A stretch of DNA of 64,000 nt from Thiothrix sp. (lineage in GTDB: Bacteria; Pseudomonadota; Gammaproteobacteria; Thiotrichales; Thiotrichaceae): assembly GCF_028714775.1 (NCBI RefSeq), contig NZ_JAQTLS010000017.1:19216-83215 (forward strand), given 5' to 3'. Of this stretch, positions 1 through 7,375 are shown piece by piece (positions within the stretch are counted from its first letter, which is position 1; every line of letters begins with the position of its first letter). Below the pieces are notes generated by a model that worked only from the letters and a program-made list of their open reading frames with translations, was not told the origin of the DNA and ran no database searches. The translations under genes and the position numbers were made by a program.

Positions 1-165
1 GCCTAATTTCTACCCAACTGGTTCCTAGGGAACCACCTGCCTAATTTCTACCCAACTGGTTCCTAGGGAACCACCTGCCTAATTTCTACCCAACTGGTTC
101 CTAGGGAACCACCTGCCTAATTTCTACCCAACTGGTTCCTAGGGAACCACCTGCCTAATTTCTAC
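1..165. repeat. 38-bp tandem direct repeats, four full copies plus a partial
   Basis: Four identical 38-bp units start at 1, 39, 77 and 115, and a fifth begins at 153 but breaks off after 13 bases. Each unit contains an inverted repeat with arms TGGTTCC and GGAACCA around a TAG centre. The array may continue beyond the left edge of the window. It lies just downstream of a replication-initiator-like gene of an integrated element, so iterons, a partition site or nested hairpin terminators for the minus-strand operon are all possible. The units abut with no unique spacers, which argues against a CRISPR array. Confidence 0.9.
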
Positions 166-209
166 TTCCAGTATCCTGCCATCTGGTCTTGCAAGAACAG
201 TCGGCTGCA

Positions 210-1622
210 TCAGTGCAATACCCGCCCCTGCATTTGTATCTGCACCTGCTTCAGTTCCGTGTAGCGCTGACTCAGTCCTTTCCACAGTTCCTCAGCCTCC
301 AGCGCTGCCCCAGCCAAACGGCTGTCCGCTGCTGCCAACTGCTTCATACGTTTGGCTTCTGCGCTGGCATTGGACAATTGGCACGCGAGTGCTTTCACTG
401 CGCGGTCAACCGTCTCTGGCGTTTGTGGCGGGGTATCGGGGTTATCCGGTGGGGTAGGTGCGATGGGTGCAATGGTTGGTACAGGGTTCAGCTTGCCAAC
501 CACCACCAGTTCGCAGAGCTTGCGGGTGTAGGCCAGAATGTTAGAAGTGAACGGTTGGGATTTGCCATTGGCAACGGATGACAATTTGGCTGCCAGCGCA
601 TCCAGTACGGGTTGGTGGTGTTGCTGGGGGATTGTCCCCAGTTGCAACCTGACCACTCCTTTGTCGTTGCGGGTCAGGTTGGTAGGCCATGTCAGTCCAG
701 TAACTGTACTGCCCCCTACCTCCGTAGTTACTACAGGGTAGGTAGTAGTATTTTCTTCTTTCTTTAAATACTTACTACTACGCGGTACAGTAACTGTACT
801 CACCCCCCCGGTACAGTTACTGTACCCACCCCCCTGATTTCCGCGATTTTCGGCAGGTTCACCACTGGGTACACCGGGTACAGTAACTGTACTTAGTGTT
901 TCTTGGGTGTTTCCCACTAGGATTCCCGCTTTCAAGTAACATCTATCAGCGATTTCCATGATGCTCTCAGCGCTCAAAGCAAAGAATGGGCCGACTGGAT
1001 TTTCACCGTTTGCCGTCAGGGCGGCACTCTCCATTGCTTGGATGCGGCGCGGAATTGGCATTTCCAGCCGGGTGATGTCCTCACCCGCCCGCAATTGCGC
1101 CCGTATATCTACCAACACCCGATCTGCAATGGCGATGGCACGGCGGTGGGGGGTGTGCTTGCCGTCAGCACTCCCTTCCAGCCAGTCGATATAGTGGTCA
1201 TCCAATTCCAAGGTTTCCGCCAATTGCAGCGGTTCGTCATGTAAGGCGTAAATGTTGCCCCTGACCCGCCCATTGGCATCACGTAGCCTTGCCTTGCAGA
1301 CGGTCAGCCAACGGGTGGAACGCAAGATGGATATGCTGCGGGCAATGGTGGCTTTAGAGCCGACATTGCAACGTAACATCAACTCCCTGTAACTGGGAAA
1401 GGCAGTGATGGAATCACCGCTGGCTGCTGCCAGCTTGACCGCTGCCCATACGTTGCGGTCTACAGGTTCCAGTACAGGGTCTTCAAACAGCAGGCGCGGG
1501 AACACCAATTGCGGGTTTCCCAAGAATAGCAACCCCTCAACCGATGGTTTGCCGTCCCGGTCTAGCAGGGTGGAACTGCTGCGTTCCACCATCTGTTGCA
1601 GATAAGCCTGCATCCCTTGCAT
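210..1622 (-). CDS. STY4528-family ICE replication-initiator-like protein
   Basis: A 470-residue protein and the last gene of the minus-strand parA-parB operon. The N-terminal half (about residues 30-200) looks like the conserved part of the STY4528-type pathogenicity-island replication proteins found in PFGI-1/SPI-7-like elements. The region around residues 240-310 is low complexity, with repeated STVTVP segments encoded by palindromic DNA repeats. The C-terminus (about 400-470) is predicted to be helical. The gene follows the DUF2857 gene by 6 bp, a pairing usual in this ICE family. Family assignment rests on gene order and overall sequence character; a direct role in replication is inferred. 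Confidence 0.65.
   Translation of the reverse strand: MQGMQAYLQQMVERSSSTLLDRDGKPSVEGLLFLGNPQLVFPRLLFEDPVLEPVDRNVWAAVKLAAASGDSITAFPSYRELMLRCNVGSKATIARSISILRSTRWLTVCKARLRDANGRVRGNIYALHDEPLQLAETLELDDHYIDWLEGSADGKHTPHRRAIAIADRVLVDIRAQLRAGEDITRLEMPIPRRIQAMESAALTANGENPVGPFFALSAESIMEIADRCYLKAGILVGNTQETLSTVTVPGVPSGEPAENRGNQGGGYSNCTGGVSTVTVPRSSKYLKKEENTTTYPVVTTEVGGSTVTGLTWPTNLTRNDKGVVRLQLGTIPQQHHQPVLDALAAKLSSVANGKSQPFTSNILAYTRKLCELVVVGKLNPVPTIAPIAPTPPDNPDTPPQTPETVDRAVKALACQLSNASAEAKRMKQLAAADSRLAGAALEAEELWKGLSQRYTELKQVQIQMQGRVLH
695..892. repeat. Four 15-bp palindromes plus AT-rich tract inside the initiator gene (candidate origin)
   Basis: The palindrome GTACAGTWACTGTAC occurs at 785-799, 811-825 and 878-892, and with one mismatch at 695-709. 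Between the first two copies, at about 735-780, is a tract rich in A and T, unlike the GC-rich surroundings. In the encoded protein the copies give repeated STVTVP-like segments in a low-complexity linker. Iterons plus an AT-rich tract inside an initiator gene is the arrangement of the lambda origin in gene O. The repeats are visible directly; the origin function is inference. Confidence 0.55.
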
Positions 1623-1628
1623 CGGCGG

Positions 1629-2234
1629 CTACCCCTTGGCCTTACGCTTGGCAGTGCCGCGCTGTTGGATGGCGTGCTGCCAATCCTGCACCAACCCCCA
1701 CAGTACCCGGTAGGGTTGCCCGCTGGTTTGGTGCAAATGCAGGAAACCTTCAACAGTGACTGGCTTGCCGATCATTTCCCATTCCCGGTACAGGTTGGCA
1801 GCACCAAGCTCATCCATCGGTGGGCTGGTATTGGCAGTGCCGTCCATGCCCAATGCTTTGCGGATGTCGCTAAACGTCTGGCTGCTGATGCCCAACAGTG
1901 TCTTGAGCATGGATAATGATGCACCACCTTGGATAAGCTGCCGTACCAGTGCACCCTGCCCTGTTTCAGCCTCCCATGCCTCCTGTTCTGCCAACACTAG
2001 CCGCTCAAAGGCTATTGGGTTGATGTTCACTTGGAAACAGTAGTCCAGTTGTTTGAGTGCCGAAACTTTCAGTAATTCTTTTATTTTGTTGTAGATACGG
2101 TCTTGTAGGGGGTGGGGCAAACCGCCCAGCCGTTGCCGTTGGGCAGTATCCAACCGCTTCTGGGTGACATCCAAGACAGCCGCCAACACTTGGCGGATGG
2201 CGGCGGTATCCCCAGTATCCACCTCAGTGTTCAT
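1629..2234 (-). CDS. DUF2857 family ICE protein
   Basis: A 201-residue protein. The start chosen is the ATG at 2234, which overlaps the parB stop as ATGA, a sign of translational coupling; an upstream in-frame start would run further into parB. The middle of the protein (a region with LPHPLQDRIYNKIKELL and a helix-turn-helix-like stretch near SLSMLKTLLGISSQTFSDIRK) matches the DUF2857 family, which occurs between ParB and STY4528-type genes in integrated conjugative elements. Biochemical role unknown; DNA binding in element maintenance is plausible from the helix-turn-helix-like segment. Confidence 0.7.
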   Translation of the reverse strand: MNTEVDTGDTAAIRQVLAAVLDVTQKRLDTAQRQRLGGLPHPLQDRIYNKIKELLKVSALKQLDYCFQVNINPIAFERLVLAEQEAWEAETGQGALVRQLIQGGASLSMLKTLLGISSQTFSDIRKALGMDGTANTSPPMDELGAANLYREWEMIGKPVTVEGFLHLHQTSGQPYRVLWGLVQDWQHAIQQRGTAKRKAKG

Positions 2235-3979
2235 GCGATAAGCTCCCATGTACTGGCATTACCTGTTTCTTTGCTGTGTCCCAGTACGGCAGCAATGATG
2301 CTGTTGGTGTTGCGGATCAGTTCAAATGCCCATTCGAGTTGTTTGTCGGGTAGTTTTTGCCACCAGCCCCAACCCCGGAACTTGGGATGGAGGATCGGAT
2401 GGACTTTTTGCAGTATGGCGGGATTGCGCAACACGCTATCCGCTGGGACGTGTTGCTCCAGCAGTTCAGTCGGGCAACTGCTCCTCGGTGCATGGTCATC
2501 AACGAAGGTGGCACTGACCTCAACTAGGAACCACCAGAGGTTGGCTGCGTGCATTAGCACTAAGTTGGCTTCATGCTTTTCTTCATTGCTATATTTTTCG
2601 TTGTCTGCACCATTCAGGCGTTCCCACAGTGGTGCTGTGTATTCTGGGCTGAACACGTCATGGAGAATGAAGCCGTAGCCAACGTTCAGTTGGCTAATGG
2701 ACTGGCTCCCCTGTGGCACGTAGCCATCCGCCAATTGACAGGCAAGCTGGTAGTTGCGCTCCCGCAACCTGCCAACCTTGTCCATCCAACGCCCATTCCC
2801 CTCAACCACCACTTCTTTCCGCTGCGGCGCGTGGGGCATCCATTCCTCAAGTTCATTATCATCGTCAAGGTTGCTGCCCCACGGCATATTGTCCCCACCA
2901 CCTTCGATACGGATTCCGCCATCATCGGCAGGTTCGGGGGCTTGGGTGGCGGCTGGCTTGCCTGATGTCCCACCCCTATCCAACAAACTGTACTGGTCTA
3001 ACGGCGCATAGGCGGGTTCTGGCTGCGGGGCAAAGGTATGTGCTGGTGCGGGGGCTGGTTCTGGTTCAGGGGTTGGCTCTGGCAATTTCAGTTCCTTGCC
3101 ATCCAGCGCCAGCTTGAAGCTGGCCTGCACGGCGTCACGGTCTGTACCTTGTGGCAGTGCCGCCAATACCCGCAGCCGTACCGCCGCTTCGGCAATCTCG
3201 TATGTCCACGACTCGCTGTCCCCGCCAGACAATGCTGGGGCAAATACTGTGTCGCGGAACTGCTGTTCAATGCCATGACGATTGCCATGATTGCCGTGGA
3301 AACGCCAAACCGCCAAAGCGGCTTTTTCAAGTTTCTGCAACCGCTCAATTTGGAGTTTCCCTGCCCCAGACTTCAATGCTGTTGGGATGAACGCATTTAG
3401 CTTTGCCGCATAATCCAACTTAACAATCATGCCGTGGCTAATGGGAAAACCACGTTCCTTGAGAGCGGCTTCCAACTTCCGCTGTGACAGCACTTCCCCC
3501 AACTCTGCCTCCAACCTTGTTTTGGCATCCTGTACTGCCAATGCCCTATCAATAAATGTCATCCCGCCCCTCAGGTCATTTTCCCGCAGGTGCGCAATCA
3601 GCGCGTCGGTGTCGGAAACGAAGGGATGGAACTCACAGCGGACTTTTAGGAACTGTTGGTCTTTGGTTTCCTCCCACAGTTCTTTCAATGCCCGCAAGCG
3701 GGTGTTGCCACCCTTATAGATAATGTAGTGGCCTACCGGGTCATCGGGTCTGCGGCTGATTGGCAGCGGGTTATCCAAGCCAGTGTCCCGGATGGATTCC
3801 TTGATTTCTGCGTATTTCTCATTGGGGGAACGCCGGGGGTTCCCAGTAAAAAATGAAATCCGGTCAACATCTACCACCATCGTCGTGACCTGTATCGGGT
3901 CGCCGGGTGGCGGGATGTTTCCGGGTTTGCCGAAATGCCCTGCGAACAAGCTGCTTTTCTTTTTGGCTTCCTCTGTCAT
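2231..3979 (-). CDS. parB: ParB-family partition protein of an integrated element
   Basis: A 582-residue ParB-like protein. Residues about 35-130 carry the ParB/Spo0J N-terminal fold, with NPRRSPNEKYAEIKESI, the phosphate-binding-like segment YIIYKGGNTRLRAL and a following helical DNA-binding region. The C-terminal half is long, with a proline/glutamate-rich linker (about 300-370). This length and layout fit the PFGI-1-class ICE ParB family rather than chromosomal ParB of about 300 residues. Its start overlaps the previous small gene and its stop overlaps the DUF2857 start. It probably acts with ParA in element stability. Confidence 0.8.
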   Translation of the reverse strand: MTEEAKKKSSLFAGHFGKPGNIPPPGDPIQVTTMVVDVDRISFFTGNPRRSPNEKYAEIKESIRDTGLDNPLPISRRPDDPVGHYIIYKGGNTRLRALKELWEETKDQQFLKVRCEFHPFVSDTDALIAHLRENDLRGGMTFIDRALAVQDAKTRLEAELGEVLSQRKLEAALKERGFPISHGMIVKLDYAAKLNAFIPTALKSGAGKLQIERLQKLEKAALAVWRFHGNHGNRHGIEQQFRDTVFAPALSGGDSESWTYEIAEAAVRLRVLAALPQGTDRDAVQASFKLALDGKELKLPEPTPEPEPAPAPAHTFAPQPEPAYAPLDQYSLLDRGGTSGKPAATQAPEPADDGGIRIEGGGDNMPWGSNLDDDNELEEWMPHAPQRKEVVVEGNGRWMDKVGRLRERNYQLACQLADGYVPQGSQSISQLNVGYGFILHDVFSPEYTAPLWERLNGADNEKYSNEEKHEANLVLMHAANLWWFLVEVSATFVDDHAPRSSCPTELLEQHVPADSVLRNPAILQKVHPILHPKFRGWGWWQKLPDKQLEWAFELIRNTNSIIAAVLGHSKETGNASTWELIA

Positions 3980-4179
3980 GCTTTGTGCCCCCTTGCTTTT
4001 ATAATTGCGGCATTGACCGCATAAACGGCATTACGCAACTGGTATGCCTCTTCCTCATCAAAGTTCTCAGCCAAGTCCTTGAAAGTGTCAAAATAGGAAC
4101 GGTCAACAAAGGTTTGGAACCAGCCAATTGCCCATTCCGGGATTTCAATGGTCAGTGCCACTTCTTTTGCTTCATTCAT
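3976..4179 (-). CDS. Small acidic protein of the ICE parA-parB operon
   Basis: A 67-residue protein from the ATG at 4179, which overlaps the stop of the upstream gene as ATGA; a GTG at 4188 is an alternative start. It contains many acidic residues and two probable helices (IPEWAIGWFQTFV and DEEEAYQLRNAVYAVN). It ends in an ATGA overlap with parB. I do not recognise the family. Its place in a tightly coupled operon suggests an accessory role in partition or maintenance. Confidence 0.6.
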   Translation of the reverse strand: MNEAKEVALTIEIPEWAIGWFQTFVDRSYFDTFKDLAENFDEEEAYQLRNAVYAVNAAIIKARGHKA

Positions 4180-4406
4180 GATTTCCACTCTTTCACGTCT
4201 ATCCCTAACACCCCTAATGCTTGGATGATGGCTTGCTGGCGGTCATTGATGGCCTTAAAGCGGCCTTCATCTTTTAAGGCCAAGGCCATTGCCCCAGCCA
4301 GCGTCATGCCTTTGAGTTGCCCAGCAATGTCTTGCTTTTGCTTTTTGGTCAGGCGGATGACAGGATGTGGGGTGCATGTGCGTTTGGGGGTTTTTGCTCC
4401 GTTCAT
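4176..4406 (-). CDS. Small basic protein of the ICE operon, unknown function
   Basis: A 76-residue protein. The ATG at 4406 is chosen because GGAGG lies about 7 bases upstream and the start overlaps the end of the preceding gene. The N-terminus is basic (KTPKRTCTPHPVIRLTKKQKQ) and the rest is predicted helical. There are no recognisable domains. It is translationally coupled to genes on both sides. Confidence 0.55.
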   Translation of the reverse strand: MNGAKTPKRTCTPHPVIRLTKKQKQDIAGQLKGMTLAGAMALALKDEGRFKAINDRQQAIIQALGVLGIDVKEWKS

Positions 4407-4825
4407 GCCTTGACCTCCTGCCTGTTGCCATCCAACCAAACGGTGATGTCGTCGCCATCTTCATCCGTGCCGACCGAATACAGGCTACAGGGCAGCCATT
4501 CACCCGCTGCGTCATCAGCGGGGTCGGATGGCTTCCAGTAGCGCCCATTTTCCCGCCATACCATTTTTCCAGCGGTGCGGGAGCTACCACCCAAGTCGGT
4601 GTACGTGTTCATGTCCGTTGGCATGGCAGATAGCAGCCGTTCAATATCGGCTGGCAAATCCTGTAGGCTGGTTTTGATTGCATTCAGGCGGGTGCGGGCT
4701 AGGTCATTGGAGCCATTCTCCTTGGCAAAGTGTGCCTCGGCAGCTATGCCTGCCGCACTCTCCAGCGACGAGCACAACCTGCCCAAAGATTCCAACAGGC
4801 TTGCGTCATCAGTGGCTTGTGTCAT
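4403..4825 (-). CDS. Hypothetical protein of the ICE operon
   Basis: A 140-residue protein, helical in the first 80 residues and with an aromatic, acidic C-terminal half (MVWRENGRYWKPSDP, then an acidic stretch near DEDGDDITVW). No family recognised. The start at 4825 lies inside the 3' end of the preceding gene (17-bp overlap), and its own stop overlaps the next start, so the coding assignment is well supported by gene packing even without a function. Confidence 0.55.
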   Translation of the reverse strand: MTQATDDASLLESLGRLCSSLESAAGIAAEAHFAKENGSNDLARTRLNAIKTSLQDLPADIERLLSAMPTDMNTYTDLGGSSRTAGKMVWRENGRYWKPSDPADDAAGEWLPCSLYSVGTDEDGDDITVWLDGNRQEVKA

Positions 4826-5090
4826 GGGATTCCCCTAACGATTGCTGTAACTGCTTAAGTTCCGCTAATGCCGCTTCCATTTTGGCTATTTCCCACGCCA
4901 ATGCCTTAGCTGCTGCGTTCTCTGGTGTATTCCCCCAACCAGTGCAGCAATTCTTCTTTGTATTGATTTCGGCACACCATTCGCGGGTATCTGGCTTACC
5001 ACAGAACCCACGCACATCCATCAAGAAGGCTTCAACAACAGTACCGCCCAAGTCGATTTGCTTCAGCCCATAAATAGGAATTCTGCTCAT
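4809..5090 (-). CDS. Hypothetical protein immediately downstream of parA
   Basis: A 93-residue protein whose ATG at 5090 overlaps the parA stop. It has four cysteines (one in RGFCGK, one in EWCAE and a CC pair near KKNCC) and a C-terminal helix rich in alanine, leucine and glutamine. No family recognised. A small structured protein with a possible metal site or disulfide is all that can be said; its function in the element is unknown. Confidence 0.55.
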   Translation of the reverse strand: MSRIPIYGLKQIDLGGTVVEAFLMDVRGFCGKPDTREWCAEINTKKNCCTGWGNTPENAAAKALAWEIAKMEAALAELKQLQQSLGESHDTSH

Positions 5091-5929
5091 GCTTTCCCCT
5101 CCTCTGCGCCGGGTTCATGCAGCAAACCCAGTTCAGCAATAACTGCCATCAGCGACAGCTTTGCCATAGGGTGTTTAGCTAGGGTATGGACTGGCACTTG
5201 TTGGGTCGCAGCCTCCCGCCATGCGACCAAAGAGGGGATCATTGCATCCATAATGGTGATGTCTAGGTTAGGGCAACCGTCATCCTGTTGGATGGCAGCA
5301 GCTAACTCACCCGTCATGGCTCCACGCATCTCTTTGACCACATTTGCAGCATCGCGGGTACGGTCAACCCGGTATAACACCCCATATAATGGCGGGGTTG
5401 GTAAGCCTGCATTGCAGAATGACGTGCGTAGCCGCATCAGCATACCAACCAGCCCACGCAAAAATTCGCGTGCTGACATGGTTTCAGTGGGGATGGGGGA
5501 CAGCAGCAGGTCTGCCGCGAAGATGGCTGCATCCTGCAAGGGGCCAACCGCACCTTGGGTGTCGATCAGGATGAAATCATAGGAAGGTCTGAGTTTGTTT
5601 AACCGATAACTGATGTACCTCCAGCCATCCGCCGTTTTTAATATCCAGCCCTGTAGCTGCCCTTCCGGGTCATCGGAATAGATCAGGTCACAACCAGCAG
5701 ATGTGGTGTTGATGGTGTTGACCAAATCCCCCGCAGTCAGTAACCTCACTAACCCATGACCAGTATCCTTGGTCAGTTCGTAGTAGCTGGATAAGGCGGG
5801 TTGTACATCAGCATCCACGAGAAGGACACGGTTGCCAAGGCTGGCAAGGAAACCGCCAAGATTGGCAGTCAATGTGGTTTTTCCGACCCCACCCTTGGTG
5901 GAACAGATGGTTATTATTACTTGTTTCAT
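5087..5929 (-). CDS. parA: ParA/Soj-type partition ATPase of the ICE
   Basis: A 280-residue ATPase with the deviant Walker A motif KGGVGKTT at about residues 11-18, a LLVDADVQ segment (A') near 35-43 and a Walker B-like FILIDTQG near 118-125. It is the first gene of the eight-gene minus-strand operon and the gene closest to the attachment site, the usual position of soj/parA in PFGI-1-type elements. A 20-bp near-palindrome directly upstream could be an autoregulatory operator. Confidence 0.85.
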   Translation of the reverse strand: MKQVIITICSTKGGVGKTTLTANLGGFLASLGNRVLLVDADVQPALSSYYELTKDTGHGLVRLLTAGDLVNTINTTSAGCDLIYSDDPEGQLQGWILKTADGWRYISYRLNKLRPSYDFILIDTQGAVGPLQDAAIFAADLLLSPIPTETMSAREFLRGLVGMLMRLRTSFCNAGLPTPPLYGVLYRVDRTRDAANVVKEMRGAMTGELAAAIQQDDGCPNLDITIMDAMIPSLVAWREAATQQVPVHTLAKHPMAKLSLMAVIAELGLLHEPGAEEGKA

Positions 5930-5937
5930 CTTGACAA

Positions 5938-5957
5938 CTACCTCATATATAAGGTAG
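5938..5957. promoter_or_regulatory. Near-perfect palindrome upstream of parA, candidate operator
   Basis: Arms CTACCT and AGGTAG flank an ATATAT centre with a single mismatched pair, 8 bp upstream of the parA start. ParA or ParB autoregulation through such operators is common in partition systems; binding here is inferred. Confidence 0.45.
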
Positions 5958-5985
5958 GCAATAACGAGTATTACATATCAGATTC

Positions 5986-6041
5986 AGAGCAACTGACTTG
6001 TAATCAGTAGGTCCCGAGTTCGACTCTTGGTGCCGGCACCA
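5986..6041 (+). other. Attachment site: 3' half of tRNA-Thr(TGT), ICE/chromosome junction
   Basis: The stretch reads as the 3' part of a threonine tRNA. It has the anticodon arm ACTGA / CTTGTAA / TCAGT with anticodon TGT, a T-arm CCGAG / CTTGG around TTCGACT, and the acceptor strand TGCCGGC followed by A and CCA. The matching 5' acceptor strand, D-arm and promoter are absent upstream, where the parA control region lies instead. This is the repeat left when an element integrates into the 3' end of a tRNA gene; the intact tRNA should be at the other end of the ICE. Confidence 0.85.
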
Positions 6042-6048
6042 AATCTAA

Positions 6049-6079
6049 AAGCCTAAACATTCGTGTTTGGGCTTTTTTT
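6049..6079 (+). terminator. Rho-independent terminator of the original tRNA-Thr locus
   Basis: An 11-bp stem (AAGCCTAAACA with TGTTTGGGCTT, one G-T pair) around a TTCG tetraloop is followed by seven Ts. It lies 8 bases after the tRNA CCA end, as expected for the chromosomal tRNA gene that the element interrupted. Confidence 0.85.
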
Positions 6080-6282
6080 ATGCCTAAATCTGCCTCACCT
6101 TAGCCAATCCCCAACGCAACCCATGCCTGCCCTATTCTACACGAACACGCCTATGTAAAACGTCAGCACCAAAACGAGAGCCGCGTTAGCGCAAAGCGAT
6201 ATTCCCCATAACTTGTGCCTAAATCAAACAAGGTTATTTCCATAGCGCCTTATTATTTTAATCATCAGGAATGTAAAAACAG
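6080..6282. other. Intergenic region without recognised features
   Basis: Between the tRNA terminator and the promoter of the H-NS-like gene I see no gene, repeat or clear structure. Base composition turns AT-rich towards the right end. Confidence 0.5.
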
Positions 6283-6312
6283 TTGACAGACCTCTTTAAA
6301 TATTGAGATATT
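6283..6312 (+). promoter_or_regulatory. Candidate sigma-70 promoter of the H-NS-like gene
   Basis: A perfect TTGACA (-35) at 6283-6288 is followed after 18 bases by GATATT (-10, 4 of 6 matches), about 42 bases before the start codon. Confidence 0.5.
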
Positions 6313-6353
6313 AAGCCGTTAGTTGGTTCTTTTGAAGATTAGGGAGTCTCTCT

Positions 6354-6671
6354 ATGAGCAATATTGATATTTCAAGTTTAAGCGTTGCCGAACTTGCCGC
6401 CCTGAAAGGTAGCATTGAAAGCATTATCGAAGGTCGCCGTGAATCCGAGTTATTGGATCTGCGCCAAACGTTTGAAGACATGGCTGAAAAAGCAGGCTTC
6501 ACCCTTGAAGAAGTTATGCAAGCAGCCCCTACCAAAAAACGTGCTGCTGTCCTGCCAAAATACCGCAACCCAGATAACCATGAACAAACATGGAGTGGTC
6601 GTGGTAGAAAGCCGGGTTGGGTTGAAGCGCTGATTGCTGCTGGCGGCGACTTACAGGACTGCCTGATTTAA
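6354..6671 (+). CDS. H-NS histone-like nucleoid protein
   Basis: A 105-residue protein of the H-NS/HvrA type. The N-terminal half (about 1-50) is a helical oligomerisation region. The C-terminal half has the DNA-binding motif YRNPDNHEQTWSGRGRKPGWV with the conserved GRGRKP loop. Such proteins bind the minor groove of AT-rich DNA and silence foreign genes; the Rhodobacter relative HvrA also affects nitrogen-fixation genes. It is the first chromosomal gene after the ICE junction, so control of the ICE or of nif is possible but unproven. Its stop lies in a short palindrome (CCTGATT/AATCAGG). Confidence 0.85.
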   Translation: MSNIDISSLSVAELAALKGSIESIIEGRRESELLDLRQTFEDMAEKAGFTLEEVMQAAPTKKRAAVLPKYRNPDNHEQTWSGRGRKPGWVEALIAAGGDLQDCLI

Positions 6672-6691
6672 TCAGGATATGGCCTTACGCA

Positions 6692-6718
6692 GAGCAACTG
6701 ATTACCCGTCAGTTGCTC
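6692..6718 (+). terminator. Hairpin downstream of the H-NS-like gene
   Basis: Arms GAGCAACTGA and TCAGTTGCTC (10 bp) enclose a 7-base loop 21 bases after the H-NS stop. There is no T run, so it may be a processing or stability structure rather than an intrinsic terminator. AGAGCAACTGA also matches the D/anticodon arm of the tRNA-Thr fragment at 5986, perhaps by chance. The remaining bases to 6953 hold a further small hairpin (GATGCG/CGCATC near 6760) and nothing else recognisable. Confidence 0.35.
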
Positions 6719-6953
6719 CGGCAAATAATTAGCAAATACCCTCTGTAATATATCCAGCCTGATGCGCACTCCGCATCAAATAATAAAGTGCGCCCGCGCT
6801 AATTCATCCCTTTCTAAAAAACACACCATCGAAACCTTCACCGCACCCAAGCACCGTTCGTCGCAGCATCCTACTGAGCAACTTTTATTCAGTGGCAATT
6901 CAGGCACATAGCCTGATGATAGGCACAGGGACTAGTTAGTAAGAGGGGCTACC

Positions 6954-7187
6954 ATGAAAATCTCTGATGTAAACCAAATGGTGAACGAAATTGCGGGGAT
7001 GTTCCGTCAACAGCGGGAATCCATGCCGAGGCATACTGCGGTACAAATAACCGATTCCATGAGAGGGGGCAAGCACATGACCAGCGCAGTATTGCGTGAC
7101 CGTAGCGGTTATCCGCTGTTTGCGGTCAATGTCGACTTGCGGGGTATGCCGGTTGCATCCGCTGCGTTGCGTAACGCCTTACGCTAA
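6954..7187 (+). CDS. Small hypothetical protein upstream of nifQ
   Basis: A 77-residue basic protein with a GAGGGG ribosome-binding site about 6 bases before the ATG. No family recognised; an N-terminal helix is followed by two probable beta strands (SAVLRDRSGYPLFAVNVDL). It lies upstream of the nifQ promoter and is transcribed in the same direction, but I see no sigma-54 promoter of its own. Confidence 0.55.
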   Translation: MKISDVNQMVNEIAGMFRQQRESMPRHTAVQITDSMRGGKHMTSAVLRDRSGYPLFAVNVDLRGMPVASAALRNALR

Positions 7188-7213
7188 ACTGCGCACCACC
7201 AGACAGGCTGTTT

Positions 7214-7229
7214 TGTGCGGCTTCTGACA
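7214..7229. promoter_or_regulatory. NifA upstream activator site for nifQ
   Basis: An exact TGT-N10-ACA, 94 bp upstream of the -24 element of the nifQ promoter. It overlaps a hairpin with arms TGCGGCTT (7216-7223) and AAGCCGCA (7232-7239). Confidence 0.7.
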
Positions 7230-7323
7230 TAAAGCCGCAAAACTGTCCGCACCGCCCACAATTCAATCTAATAGAAACCTTTACAAAACAATAAACTAGA
7301 ACAACATCCATTCCTCGAATACG

Positions 7324-7338
7324 TGGCATATTTATTGC
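7324..7338 (+). promoter_or_regulatory. Sigma-54 promoter of nifQ-draG-rrf2
   Basis: TGGCAT-N5-TTGC with the exact 10-bp spacing between GG and GC, 37 bases upstream of the nifQ start. Confidence 0.8.
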
Positions 7339-7375
7339 ATATTTCATGATTGCACCAATACCGGACGTGTAACTC

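Noticed and set aside
1-165. CRISPR array
   Set aside because: The 38-bp units are contiguous with no variable spacers, and no cas genes are nearby.
5986-6041. Complete tRNA-Thr gene
   Set aside because: The 5' acceptor strand and D-arm are not present upstream; only the 3' half is here.
7246-7262. A second NifA site before nifQ
   Set aside because: The spacing between TGT and ACA is 11, not 10 bases; an exact site exists at 7214-7229.
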